A program made the translations under genes and the position numbers. Positions 6,784 to 6,871 of a stretch of DNA of 6,871 nt are shown piece by piece. The first letter of the stretch is position 1. Every line of letters begins with the position of its first letter. Origin of the DNA: Fimbriimonadales bacterium (lineage in GTDB: Bacteria > Armatimonadota > Fimbriimonadia > Fimbriimonadales > ATM1); contig JAICGT010000065.1 of NCBI GenBank assembly GCA_025922995.1, forward strand, positions 1 through 6,871, written 5' to 3'. A model generated the notes under the pieces. The model was not told where the DNA came from and searched no databases. It saw only the letters and a list, made by a program, of their open reading frames with translations.

Positions 6784-6871
6784 CTAAAGCTCCTTGCGGT
6801 CGAACACCAGGACCGCTAGCGCGACCAGAATCCCGCAGTAAACAATCGCATAAATCACGCCGTTCATCATA
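6784..6871 (-). CDS. C-terminal end of a membrane protein, probably ABC-2-type permease (5' partial)
   Basis: Twenty-eight codons plus the TAG (6784-6786) are visible; the gene continues past the right edge. The peptide, NGVIYAIVYCGILVALAVLV followed by FDRKEL, is one long hydrophobic helix ending in a short charged tail of the F-D-R-K-E-L type. This is the typical C-terminus of ABC-2-type transporter permeases. The assignment is inference from 28 residues, and another polytopic protein is possible. The stop codon lies within the ribosome-binding region of the next gene: its AAGGAG Shine-Dalgarno is inside this coding sequence, so the two are translationally linked. Confidence 0.6.
   Translation of the reverse strand, partial: MMNGVIYAIVYCGILVALAVLVFDRKEL
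6790..6795 (-). promoter_or_regulatory. Shine-Dalgarno for the TTG-initiated TPR gene
   Basis: On the minus strand AAGGAG lies 7 nt before the TTG at 6782-6780. It is embedded in the last codons (K-E) of the upstream permease gene. This is the best ribosome-binding site among the minus-strand genes and decides the unusual TTG start. Confidence 0.7.

Noticed and set aside
1..6871. CRISPR array, tRNA, rRNA, insertion sequence or attachment sites
   Set aside because: I found no regularly spaced repeats, no cloverleaf-like sequence, no transposase gene and no terminal inverted repeats. The only repeat is the coding duplication at the left.

Overview
The window looks like bacterial chromosomal DNA, moderately GC-rich and almost fully coding. 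The gene style is a Tat-exported Gfo/Idh/MocA-fold protein of the GH109 type, an ABC-2 permease with a membrane-anchored TPR partner, and sugar-nucleotide genes packed end to end. This fits an uncultured Planctomycetes/PVC-like, Hydrogenedentes- or Armatimonadetes-like bacterium. That placement is inference from gene content only; no rRNA or unambiguous taxonomic marker is present.

Left block (1-1032, plus strand): two tandem paralogous genes of unknown function. The first is cut by the window edge (only its last 57 codons are seen). The second is complete (229-1032) with a strong Shine-Dalgarno. Their C-terminal 54 residues match at 50 positions, while the DNA is only about 80% identical. 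This is an older duplication held by purifying selection. The conserved tail faintly resembles the copper-amine-oxidase-N/stalk type of small beta domain.

Right block (1036-6871, minus strand; read right to left): a six-gene directon that is probably one operon. The order is an ABC-2-type permease (only its C-terminal end is seen), a membrane-anchored TPR protein, an NDP-sugar nucleotidyltransferase with a C-terminal beta-helix, a DegT/DnrJ/EryC1 PLP aminotransferase, a glycyl-tRNA synthetase alpha subunit (GlyQ), and a Tat-exported GH109-like NAD-dependent glycosidase. Gaps between genes are 1, 1, 12 and 6 nt, followed by a 32-nt overlap. Several members lack their own good ribosome-binding site, which points to translational coupling.

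The nucleotidyltransferase and aminotransferase suggest synthesis of an activated (amino)sugar for a surface glycan. The permease/TPR pair suggests a membrane export or assembly function. The GH109 protein could trim a glycan outside the cytoplasm. The unexpected member is GlyQ. No glyS is adjacent, and several positions that are normally conserved around motif 2 and the active site differ. It may be the housekeeping subunit in an odd place or a repurposed paralogue; the sequence alone cannot decide. The two blocks converge with only 3 bp between stop codons and no visible terminator.
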